Source: Streptomyces sp. SID8374 (GTDB taxonomy: Bacteria; Actinomycetota; Actinomycetes; Streptomycetales; Streptomycetaceae). Taken from it: a DNA stretch of 64,000 nucleotides. The stretch's first letter is position 1. Each line of letters begins with the position of its first letter. The translations under genes were made by a program, and so were the position numbers. Of this stretch, positions 1 to 6,640 are shown piece by piece. Below the pieces are notes generated by a model. The model was given only the letters and a program-made list of their open reading frames with translations. It made no database searches and was not told where the DNA came from. The stretch spans positions 1 through 64,000 of the forward strand of contig NZ_WWGH01000002.1 in the NCBI RefSeq assembly GCF_009865135.1, in the 5' to 3' direction.

Positions 1-60
1 CCCCGCGGAGCCGACGCCGCGGGTCTGTCCGACACCGCACGAACCGACCGCACGAACTGA
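1..60 (+). CDS. Possible C-terminal tail of an upstream gene (partial)
   Basis: Frame 1 is open from the window edge to a TGA at 58-60 and reads as a hydrophilic Ala/Arg/Asp/Thr-rich tail ending TARTDRTN. The other two forward frames run on to later stops and look less like a protein end. The following genes are a sugar epimerase and a spherulin-4-like protein, so the upstream gene may belong to the same polysaccharide-type cluster, but nothing in these 19 codons identifies it. Confidence 0.3.
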   Translation, partial: PRGADAAGLSDTARTDRTN

Positions 61-85
61 CTGACCCACCAAGGAGTAACCCGCC

Positions 86-145
86 ATGACCCCCCAATCC
101 CCCGCACCGGCAGCCCGCCGTCGGCACCGAGGCGGTGCGCGATGA
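86..145 (+). CDS. Possible 19-codon leader ORF coupled to the epimerase
   Basis: An ATG at 86 follows a good ribosome binding site (AAGGAG at 71-76, 9-nt spacing). It encodes 19 residues rich in Pro, Ala and Arg and stops at a TGA that overlaps the epimerase ATG at 142 (ATGA). The epimerase itself has no convincing Shine-Dalgarno sequence, so ribosomes could load here and re-initiate. It could equally be the remnant of a longer gene. The coupling is an inference from spacing only. Confidence 0.3.
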   Translation: MTPQSPAPAARRRHRGGAR

Positions 146-1107
146 GGGTGCTGCTGCTCGGAGCCAACGGATTCCTCGGCCGCTTCGTCGCCGACCGTCT
201 GCTCGCCGACCCCGCTGTCCACCTCACGGCCCTCGGCCGCGGCGACGACGCCGACGTCCGGTTCGACCTCGCCGGCGGCAGCCCGGGAGCGCTCACCCGC
301 TTCCTGGACGCCGTCCACCCCGGAGTCGTCGTCAACTGCGCGGGCGCCACCCGCGGCGGCGCCCGCGACCTCACCCGCCACAACACCGTCGCCGTCGCCA
401 CCGTCTGCGAGGCCCTGCGCCGCAGCGGCTGCGGGGCCCGGCTCGTCCAGGTCGGCTGCGCCTCCGAGTACGGCCCCTCGCAGCCCGGCTCCTCCACCGC
501 CGAGGACGCCGTCCCGCGCCCCGGCGGCCCGTACGGCGTCAGCAAGCTCGCCGCCACCGAACTGGTCCTCGGCTCGGGCCTCGACGCCGTCGTGCTCCGG
601 GTCTTCTCACCGGTCGGCCCCGGCACCCCGGCCGGCTCCCCGCTCGGCCGGCTCGCCGAGGCGATGCGCCGGGCCATGCAGTCCGGCGACGGTGAGCTCA
701 AGCTCAGCGGCCTCGGCGTGCAGCGGGACTTCGTCGACGTACGGGATGTGGCGCGGGCCGTCCACGCCGCCTCGCTCTCCGCCGCCCAGGGCGTCGTCAA
801 CATCGGCACGGGCCGCGCCGTCCGCCTCCGCGACGCCGCCGCCGTCCTCGCCAGGGTCGCCGGATACGCGGGCGCACTCCACGAGCTGGACTCCCCGCCT
901 CCGCGCCTGCCCATCGGGGCCCCGCGCACATCCGCCGAGTCGGTCATGGAGCACCTCTCGGCGACCCCGTCCCCGTACCCCGACGGCTGTGGCGCCTGGC
1001 AGCAGGCCGACGTCCGCACCGCGCGGGACCGGCTCGGCTGGCGCCCCCGGATCAACCTGGAGGAGTCGCTCGCGGACATCTGGATGGAGGCGGCATGCCG
1101 TATCTGA
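142..1107 (+). CDS. NAD-dependent epimerase/dehydratase family protein
   Basis: This 321-residue extended short-chain dehydrogenase has an N-terminal Rossmann glycine motif (GANGFLG, residues 7-13) and a YGVSK active-site motif (Tyr-x3-Lys) near residue 131. A Ser-containing CASEYG stretch sits just before that motif. Such proteins epimerise, dehydrate or reduce NDP-sugars in the cytoplasm; the substrate cannot be told from sequence. Its stop lies inside the next gene (13-nt overlap), so the two are surely co-translated. The partner is a spherulin-4/GH114-like protein, which suggests an exopolysaccharide or cell-surface sugar role. Start choice: the overlap with the 19-codon ORF, and the Rossmann motif beginning only a few residues in. 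Confidence 0.85.
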   Translation: MRVLLLGANGFLGRFVADRLLADPAVHLTALGRGDDADVRFDLAGGSPGALTRFLDAVHPGVVVNCAGATRGGARDLTRHNTVAVATVCEALRRSGCGARLVQVGCASEYGPSQPGSSTAEDAVPRPGGPYGVSKLAATELVLGSGLDAVVLRVFSPVGPGTPAGSPLGRLAEAMRRAMQSGDGELKLSGLGVQRDFVDVRDVARAVHAASLSAAQGVVNIGTGRAVRLRDAAAVLARVAGYAGALHELDSPPPRLPIGAPRTSAESVMEHLSATPSPYPDGCGAWQQADVRTARDRLGWRPRINLEESLADIWMEAACRI

Positions 1108-1934
1108 CCGCCCCCGCCGACGCCCGCAGGACCGCCGGCGGCGAACAGCTCGGCTTCGGCGTCCCCGGCTACGCCCACCCGCTGCTCGCCCCCGCCGAGT
1201 GGGCCGAGCTGACCCGCCCCGGCACCCCGCTGCACTGGGCCGTCCTCAACATCGCGGAGGGCCCCGGCACCCGGCCCGACCCGCACTGTCTGGAGGTGGC
1301 CGGGAGACTCCGTAACGCCCGGGAACGCGCCCTGCACGGCGAGGCCCCGGACGACTCCGTACGCGCCTGCGGCGGCCGGCTGCTGGGCCACCTCGACCTG
1401 GCCCACGGCAACCGGCCCTTCGACGAGCTGATCGAGGACGCGCGGGCCTTCATCGACTGGTACCGGGTCGGCGGCTTCTACCTCGCCCGCTGCCCCGCCG
1501 AGCGGGCCGGCCTCCCCGGCGTACGCCGTCTCACCGGCACGCTGCACGCCCTGCTCTCGGAGAGCGACAGCGCGGACGACGGCGGACGCCTGGTCCTGGG
1601 CCACGCCACCCACCCGTACCCCGGTTACGCGGAGGCGGCCGACCAACTGGTCACCTTCCAGGGCCCGTGGACCGACTACCGCTGGTCGCAGGTGGCCGAG
1701 TGGACGGCGGACTACCCGCCGGAGCGGTTCGCGCACTTCGTCCACGGGGTGCCGCGCACCCATCTCGACGAGGCGATGCGCATCGCCCGCTGGCAGGGCG
1801 CCGGGACGATCTTCTTCACCGACCGGGGCGGGCGGAGCGGCGAGGGGCAGAGCGGACAAAGCGACCCATTCGCGGCGCTGCCCAGGTACTGGGACGAAAT
1901 CGTCTCGCGGATCGGACCCGGTATCTCGGAATGA
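1095..1934 (+). CDS. Spherulation-specific family 4 (spherulin-4-like) protein
   Basis: The protein has 279 residues. It shows the features of the spherulin-4 family, a TIM-barrel glycosidase-like fold: a VLNIAEGPG segment near residue 50, GHLDLAHGNRP near 96, a WYRVGGFYLAR segment, a YPPERFAHFVHGVP segment and a final GTIFFTD strand. No signal peptide is visible, so it acts in the cytoplasm or is exported by another route. It overlaps the epimerase gene by 13 nt. In actinobacteria this pair often sits beside PelF-like glycosyltransferases, suggesting polysaccharide metabolism; this is family knowledge, not proven here. Its last codons carry the -35 element of the moeZ promoter. Confidence 0.8.
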   Translation: MPYLTAPADARRTAGGEQLGFGVPGYAHPLLAPAEWAELTRPGTPLHWAVLNIAEGPGTRPDPHCLEVAGRLRNARERALHGEAPDDSVRACGGRLLGHLDLAHGNRPFDELIEDARAFIDWYRVGGFYLARCPAERAGLPGVRRLTGTLHALLSESDSADDGGRLVLGHATHPYPGYAEAADQLVTFQGPWTDYRWSQVAEWTADYPPERFAHFVHGVPRTHLDEAMRIARWQGAGTIFFTDRGGRSGEGQSGQSDPFAALPRYWDEIVSRIGPGISE

Positions 1935-1953
1935 GAAGGGGCGTGGCAGTGTT
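1928..1953 (+). promoter_or_regulatory. SigR-type promoter of moeZ
   Basis: An exact GGAAT (1928-1932), 18-nt spacer, GTT (1951-1953) matches the Streptomyces SigR consensus GGAAT-N18-GTT. The -35 overlaps the stop region of the spherulin-like gene. The predicted transcript starts about 75 nt before the moeZ GTG. The moeZ gene (SCO5178 in S. coelicolor, from memory) is listed among SigR targets, and sigR itself lies in this window. Confidence 0.75.
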
Positions 1954-1974
1954 ACCGGAAGAACAACCGTACGT

Positions 1975-2001
1975 AGTCGATGTACGCGCAGTCGACGTAC
2001 G
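1975..2001 (+). repeat. 15-nt-period direct repeat in the moeZ leader
   Basis: AGTCGATGTACG (1975-1986) is repeated as AGTCGACGTACG (1990-2001), one mismatch, start-to-start spacing 15 nt, embedded in a TACGTA-rich partly palindromic stretch. It lies downstream of the SigR-type promoter, within the 5' leader of moeZ. It could bind a regulator or form RNA structure; no known motif is recognised. Confidence 0.5.
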
Positions 2002-2033
2002 TAAATCCGACCACCTGCATTGTTGAGGTTCCT

Positions 2034-3212
2034 GTGTCGCTGCCACCCCTGGTCGAGCCAGCCGCTGAGCTCACCGTCGACGAGGTCCGCAGGTACTCCC
2101 GCCACCTGATCATCCCGGATGTCGGGATGGACGGACAGAAGCGCCTGAAGAACGCCAAGGTGCTCTGTGTGGGCGCCGGCGGGCTCGGCTCGCCGGCCCT
2201 GATGTATCTCGCCGCCGCCGGTGTCGGCACGCTGGGCATCGTGGAGTTCGACGAGGTTGACGAGTCGAACCTGCAGCGCCAGATCATCCACAGCCAGGCC
2301 GACATCGGCCGGTCCAAGGCGCAGTCCGCCAAGGACTCCGTGCTGGGGATCAACCCGTACGTCAACGTGGTCCTTCACGAGGAGCGGCTCGAAGCCGAGA
2401 ACGTGAAGGAGATCTTCGCCCAGTACGACCTGATCGTGGACGGCACGGACAACTTCGCCACCCGCTATCTGGTCAACGACGCGGCGGTGCTGCTCAACAA
2501 GCCGTACGTCTGGGGATCGATCTACCGCTTCGACGGCCAGGCCTCCGTGTTCTGGTCCGAGCACGGCCCCTGCTACCGCTGCCTCTACCCGGAGCCCCCG
2601 CCGCCGGGCATGGTCCCCTCCTGCGCCGAGGGCGGCGTGCTGGGTGTCCTGTGCGCGTCGGTCGGCTCCATCCAGGTGACCGAGGCGATCAAGCTGCTCG
2701 CCGGCATCGGTGACCCGCTGGTGGGCCGTCTGATGATCTACGACGCCCTGGAGATGCAGTACCGCCAGGTCAAGGTCCGCAAGGACCCCGACTGCGCGGT
2801 CTGCGGCGAGAACCCGACCGTCACCGAGCTCATCGACTACGAGGCCTTCTGCGGCGTCGTCTCCGAGGAGGCCCAGGAGGCGGCGGCCGGCTCCACGATC
2901 ACTCCCAAGCAGCTCAAGGAGTGGATCGACGGCGACGAGAAGATCGAGATCATCGACGTCCGCGAGCCGAACGAGTACGAGATCGTCTCGATCCCCGGCG
3001 CCAAGCTGATCCCGAAGAACGAGTTCCTCATGGGCAACGCCCTCCAGGACCTCCCGCAGGACCGCCGTATCGTCCTGCACTGCAAGACGGGTGTCCGCAG
3101 CGCCGAGGTCCTCGCGGTCCTCAAGTCGGCGGGCTTCGCCGACTCGGTGCACGTCGGCGGCGGCGTGATCGGCTGGGTCAACCAGATCGAGCCCGAGAAG
3201 CCGATCTACTAG
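2034..3212 (+). CDS. moeZ: MoeZ: adenylyltransferase/sulfurtransferase for sulfur-carrier proteins
   Basis: This 392-residue protein joins an E1-like ThiF/MoeB domain (residues about 20-265) to a C-terminal rhodanese domain (about 285-390). Visible motifs are the nucleotide-binding GAGGLGS near 45, the zinc cysteine pairs CYRC (near 185) and CAVC (near 262), and the rhodanese loop CKTGVRS with the persulfide-bearing cysteine near 349. It adenylates the C-terminus of ubiquitin-like sulfur carriers (MoaD, ThiS, CysO types) and sulfurates them, feeding molybdopterin, thiamin, cysteine and sometimes secondary-metabolite pathways. GTG 2034 is chosen because it follows a GAGG site and gives the family's usual N-terminus. 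A SigR-type promoter precedes it, and moaE lies at 34.8 kb. Confidence 0.93.
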   Translation: MSLPPLVEPAAELTVDEVRRYSRHLIIPDVGMDGQKRLKNAKVLCVGAGGLGSPALMYLAAAGVGTLGIVEFDEVDESNLQRQIIHSQADIGRSKAQSAKDSVLGINPYVNVVLHEERLEAENVKEIFAQYDLIVDGTDNFATRYLVNDAAVLLNKPYVWGSIYRFDGQASVFWSEHGPCYRCLYPEPPPPGMVPSCAEGGVLGVLCASVGSIQVTEAIKLLAGIGDPLVGRLMIYDALEMQYRQVKVRKDPDCAVCGENPTVTELIDYEAFCGVVSEEAQEAAAGSTITPKQLKEWIDGDEKIEIIDVREPNEYEIVSIPGAKLIPKNEFLMGNALQDLPQDRRIVLHCKTGVRSAEVLAVLKSAGFADSVHVGGGVIGWVNQIEPEKPIY

Positions 3213-3234
3213 AGCGTCACGCAGTACAGGTGAA

Positions 3235-3267
3235 AGGGGCCGGTCCACTCCGCGTGGACCGGCCCCT
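3235..3267. terminator. Bidirectional terminator hairpin between convergent genes
   Basis: A perfect 14-bp stem (AGGGGCCGGTCCAC, 3235-3248; partner 3254-3267) closes a 5-nt loop between the convergent moeZ and peptidase genes. The stem is GC-rich with no long U-tract, as is usual in Streptomyces. Confidence 0.8.
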
Positions 3268-3279
3268 CTCTCATGCGCG

Positions 3280-4860
3280 TCACCCGCAGGTCGTGCCGTC
3301 CTCCGGGACCTTCCCCTCCAGGAAGTAGTCGTCCACGGCCCGGGTCACACAGTCGCCCTCGCCGTAAGCCCCGTGTCCCTCACCCTTGTTGGTGAGCATG
3401 ATGCCGACGCCCTTGCCCAGCTCGTCCGCCATCCGCTGCGCCCCCTCGTACGGGGTGGCCGGGTCGCCGGTCGTCCCGATGACCAGGATCGGGCCCGCGC
3501 CCGGCGCACTGGTCTCCGGCGTCTCGTGCTCCCCGTCGACCGGCCACTGCGCGCACCAGCCCGCCGTGTCCCAGGCCAGGAACGGCCCGAACACCGGCGA
3601 GAGCCTGCGGAACTCCGGCAGCAGGGCCCGGGCCTCGTCCACCGTGGGGCGGGCCTTGGAGTCGGCGCAGGAGATGGCCCGCTGGGAGTGCGCCTGGGTG
3701 TCGTAACGCCCGTTCTCGTCCCGGCCGTTGTACGAGTCGGCCAGCCGCAGCAGGCCGTTGCCCGTGCCCTTGTTCTCCGCCTCCTCCAACGCGGCCGTCA
3801 GCGCGGGCCAGTTGGAGCGCGAGTAGAGCGGGGTGACGATGCCGGTGATCGCCAGGGACTCGGTCAGCTCGCGGCCGGACGCGGTCGGCAGCGGCTTGCG
3901 GTCGATCCGGGCCAGCAGCCGGGCGATGCGCTCCGAGGCCGCCTTCGGGTTCTCGCCGCGGTCCTTGAGGTAGTTCTCCAGGGCGCGTTGGAAGCCCGTC
4001 GCCTGGTTGCGGGCGTGCCCGATGCCGTCGGCCGTCGGGTCGACGACCGCGTCCAGCACGGTGCGCCCCACGTTCTGCGGGAAGAGGTGCGCGTACGTCC
4101 CGCCCAGCTCCGTACCGTAGGAGAAGCCGAAGTACGACAGCTTGTCGTCGCCGAGGACCTGGCGGATCAGGTCCAGGTCGCGGGCGGCGTTGGACGTGCC
4201 GACGTGCGGGAGGACCTTGCCCGAGCGGCGCCGGCAGCCCGCGCCGAAGTCCGCGCCGTCCTTGATGAACGCCGCCTCCTCGGCCGCCGTGTCCGGGGTC
4301 AGGTCCACACTGCGGAACGCCTGCTCCTGCTCCTCGTCGGTGCGGCAGCTCACCCCGGAGCTGGCCGCGACCCCGCGCGGATCGAACCCCACCAGGTCGT
4401 AGCGCGAGTTGAGCCTCTCGTACGAGGGGGCCGCGCGCGGCAGTATCTCGACGCCCGAACCGCCGGGGCCGCCGAAGTTGAACAGCATCGACCCGATCCG
4501 GCGGTCCCGGTCGCGGGCCTGCTTGCGGATCAGCGCGATGGAGATGGTCTCGCCGGACGGCTTCGCGTAGTCCAGGGGCACGTCGACGCTCGTACAGCGC
4601 CAGTCCGAGCCGGGCGCGCTCCCGCCGCGCGGGGCCTCACAGCGCTTCCAGTCGGGGCGCTGGGAGGTGAGGGCGGCGGGCAGCGGCGGGGTCTTCGGCG
4701 TCTCCTTCAGGCCCGGCGACGGGGAGGCGGCGGTGTCACCGGGGCGGCCGTCCGCCGGCTCGCTCTTCTCGGGTTCCGTCGTCAGCAGGCCGCAGCCGGC
4801 GAGCAGTCCCGCCGCCACCAGGCCCGCTCCGGCCTGTAGAACCCGTCGGTGCGCACGCAT
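3280..4860 (-). CDS. Secreted lipoprotein alpha/beta hydrolase, tripeptidyl aminopeptidase family
   Basis: The protein has 526 residues. A lipoprotein signal (positively charged start, hydrophobic core, lipobox LLAGC near residues 19-23) is followed by a disordered Pro/Ser/Glu linker. The alpha/beta hydrolase fold shows an oxyanion GGPGGSG motif, the nucleophile elbow GFSYG with serine near residue 245, and a C-terminal TAP-like domain with the GEGHGAYGEGDC catalytic-histidine segment. The family removes N-terminal tripeptides from extracellular proteins (Tap/SlpD/SlpE of streptomycetes). The next gene upstream on the same strand, 95 bp away, is a clear paralogue with the same architecture, so this is a tandem duplication. 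Substrate preference cannot be read from sequence. Confidence 0.9.
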   Translation of the reverse strand: MRAHRRVLQAGAGLVAAGLLAGCGLLTTEPEKSEPADGRPGDTAASPSPGLKETPKTPPLPAALTSQRPDWKRCEAPRGGSAPGSDWRCTSVDVPLDYAKPSGETISIALIRKQARDRDRRIGSMLFNFGGPGGSGVEILPRAAPSYERLNSRYDLVGFDPRGVAASSGVSCRTDEEQEQAFRSVDLTPDTAAEEAAFIKDGADFGAGCRRRSGKVLPHVGTSNAARDLDLIRQVLGDDKLSYFGFSYGTELGGTYAHLFPQNVGRTVLDAVVDPTADGIGHARNQATGFQRALENYLKDRGENPKAASERIARLLARIDRKPLPTASGRELTESLAITGIVTPLYSRSNWPALTAALEEAENKGTGNGLLRLADSYNGRDENGRYDTQAHSQRAISCADSKARPTVDEARALLPEFRRLSPVFGPFLAWDTAGWCAQWPVDGEHETPETSAPGAGPILVIGTTGDPATPYEGAQRMADELGKGVGIMLTNKGEGHGAYGEGDCVTRAVDDYFLEGKVPEDGTTCG

Positions 4861-4955
4861 GATCCGGCTCCCCTCCCCGTGGCCCGAAGCCGGTGGTGCC
4901 GCGTCGGGCGTTCGTGATGTCCCGTCATGCTAGAGGCAGCTGCCACGGGTGTGGA

Positions 4956-6557
4956 TCACTCGCAGACGGTGCCCGACTTCGGGACCGTACCGTTCAGGAG
5001 ATAGCCGTCGACGGCCCCCTGAACACACGTGTTCTTACTGTTGTACGCGCCGTGGCCCTCACCCTTGTACGTCAACTCGACGCCTACTCCCTTGCCGAGC
5101 TTCTCGACCATCGCCTTGGCGCCCGCGTACGGGGTCGCCGGGTCGCCGGTGTTGCCGATGACCAGGATCGGGGCGGAGCCGGGGGCGCTGACGTCGGGGG
5201 TCTCCCAGGCGCCCGCGACCGGCCAGCCGGTGCAGCCCATCAGCCCCCAGCCCAGGTACTCCCCGAACATCGGGGAGGCCTTGCGGAAGGCGGGCAGGGC
5301 CGCCTTCGTCTGCTCCAGGGTGAAGCGCTGCTTGTCGTCGGCGCAGTTGATCGCGATGTTGGCCGCGTTGGAGTTGTCGTACCGGCCGTCCTCGGAGCGG
5401 CCGTTCAGCGAGTCGGCCAGCGCGAGCAGCAGGGCGCCGGAACCGCCGTCGGCCTCGTCCAGGCCCTGTTCCAGCAGCGGCCAGGTCTCCTTGGAGTAGA
5501 GCGCGGAGGCGATACCGGTGGTGGCCAGCGTCTGGGTCAGCGCCCGGTCGCCGAGCCCGTCGATCGGCTCCTTCTCCAGCTTCGCCAGGAGGTCGGCGAT
5601 CCACTTCTCGACCTCGGCCCCGGTGGAGCCGGGCAGGGCGCACTTGTCGCCCCGGTCCGCGCAGTCCTTGGTGAAGTTGTCGAAGGCGAGCTGGAACCCC
5701 TGGGCCTGGCCGAGCGAGGACTGTTCGGCGTCCTTGGTGGGGTCGACCACCGCGTCGAAGACCGCCCGGCCGACCTTGTCCGGGTAGAGGTGGGCGTAGA
5801 CGCCGCCCAGCTCGGTGCCGTAGGAGATGCCGAAGTAGTGCAGCTTGTCGTCGCCCAGGACCGTGCGCATCAGGTCCATGTCGCGGGCGGCGTTCGTGGT
5901 GCCCACATAGGGGAGTTCGGGGCCGGAGTTCTTCTTGCAGGTGGCGATGAAGTCCTTCTGGCCCTGGACGAACTCCTTCTCCTCCGCCGCGTCGTCCGGC
6001 GTGGAGTCCTCCTGGTACATCGCGTCCAGCTGGGCGTCGTCCGCGCACTCCACGCCTTCGCTGCGCCCCACCCCGCGCGGGTCGAAGCTCACCAGGTCGT
6101 ACCGGGTGCGGAGCTTGTCGTAGTCCGCGCCGAAGGCCGGCAGGGTCGCGACACCGGACGCGCCGGGCCCGCCGAAGTTGAACAGGAGCGACCCGATCCG
6201 CCGCTTCTGGTCCTTGGCCTTCCCCCGGATCAGCGCCAACTCGATCGTCCGGCCGTCCGGCTCCGCGTAATCCAGCGGTACGTTCATGAAGGAGCACTCC
6301 CAGACCGTGCCGCCGGGCAGGGGCGAGGGCGACTCACCACCGCCCTGCGCCACGTTCGGCGCCGGACACGGCGACCACTCCAGCTCCTGCGACGCCAGCT
6401 CCTTCGAGGTGGCCGTGGGGGAGGCGGTCGAGGCCCCGGTGGGTGTGGAGCGGCCTTCTCCGCCCCCGTCGTCGCCGTCCGAGCAGCCCGCCAGGGGGAG
6501 CAGCACGGCGGTGGTGGCGGCGAGGGCGGCGGCACGCAGAGCGGGGGAAGTCCTCAT
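4956..6557 (-). CDS. Secreted lipoprotein alpha/beta hydrolase, tripeptidyl aminopeptidase family (paralogue)
   Basis: This protein of about 533 residues has a lipoprotein signal ending LLPLAGC and a Gly/Asp/Ser/Thr-rich linker. The hydrolase domain has GGPGASG, a nucleophile elbow GISYG near residue 243, and a C-terminal GEGHGAYN histidine segment followed by a conserved terminal Cys pair. It matches the downstream neighbour motif by motif (DAVVDPT, NAARD, GDDKL, ILVIG-TGDPATPY), showing duplication. ATG 6557 is chosen because the signal peptide begins there; ATG 6566 (three residues longer) is equally possible, since neither has a well-placed Shine-Dalgarno sequence. The frame stays open far upstream, but that extension is codon-bias noise. 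Confidence 0.88.
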   Translation of the reverse strand: MRTSPALRAAALAATTAVLLPLAGCSDGDDGGGEGRSTPTGASTASPTATSKELASQELEWSPCPAPNVAQGGGESPSPLPGGTVWECSFMNVPLDYAEPDGRTIELALIRGKAKDQKRRIGSLLFNFGGPGASGVATLPAFGADYDKLRTRYDLVSFDPRGVGRSEGVECADDAQLDAMYQEDSTPDDAAEEKEFVQGQKDFIATCKKNSGPELPYVGTTNAARDMDLMRTVLGDDKLHYFGISYGTELGGVYAHLYPDKVGRAVFDAVVDPTKDAEQSSLGQAQGFQLAFDNFTKDCADRGDKCALPGSTGAEVEKWIADLLAKLEKEPIDGLGDRALTQTLATTGIASALYSKETWPLLEQGLDEADGGSGALLLALADSLNGRSEDGRYDNSNAANIAINCADDKQRFTLEQTKAALPAFRKASPMFGEYLGWGLMGCTGWPVAGAWETPDVSAPGSAPILVIGNTGDPATPYAGAKAMVEKLGKGVGVELTYKGEGHGAYNSKNTCVQGAVDGYLLNGTVPKSGTVCE

Positions 6558-6640
6558 GGGCTCCATCGTGCGGCGGGGCGCCGGGGAGCGCGCTGGGGCG
6601 CGGTCCATGCGGGTGGTGCACCCCCGGATATCCCTTCTCC

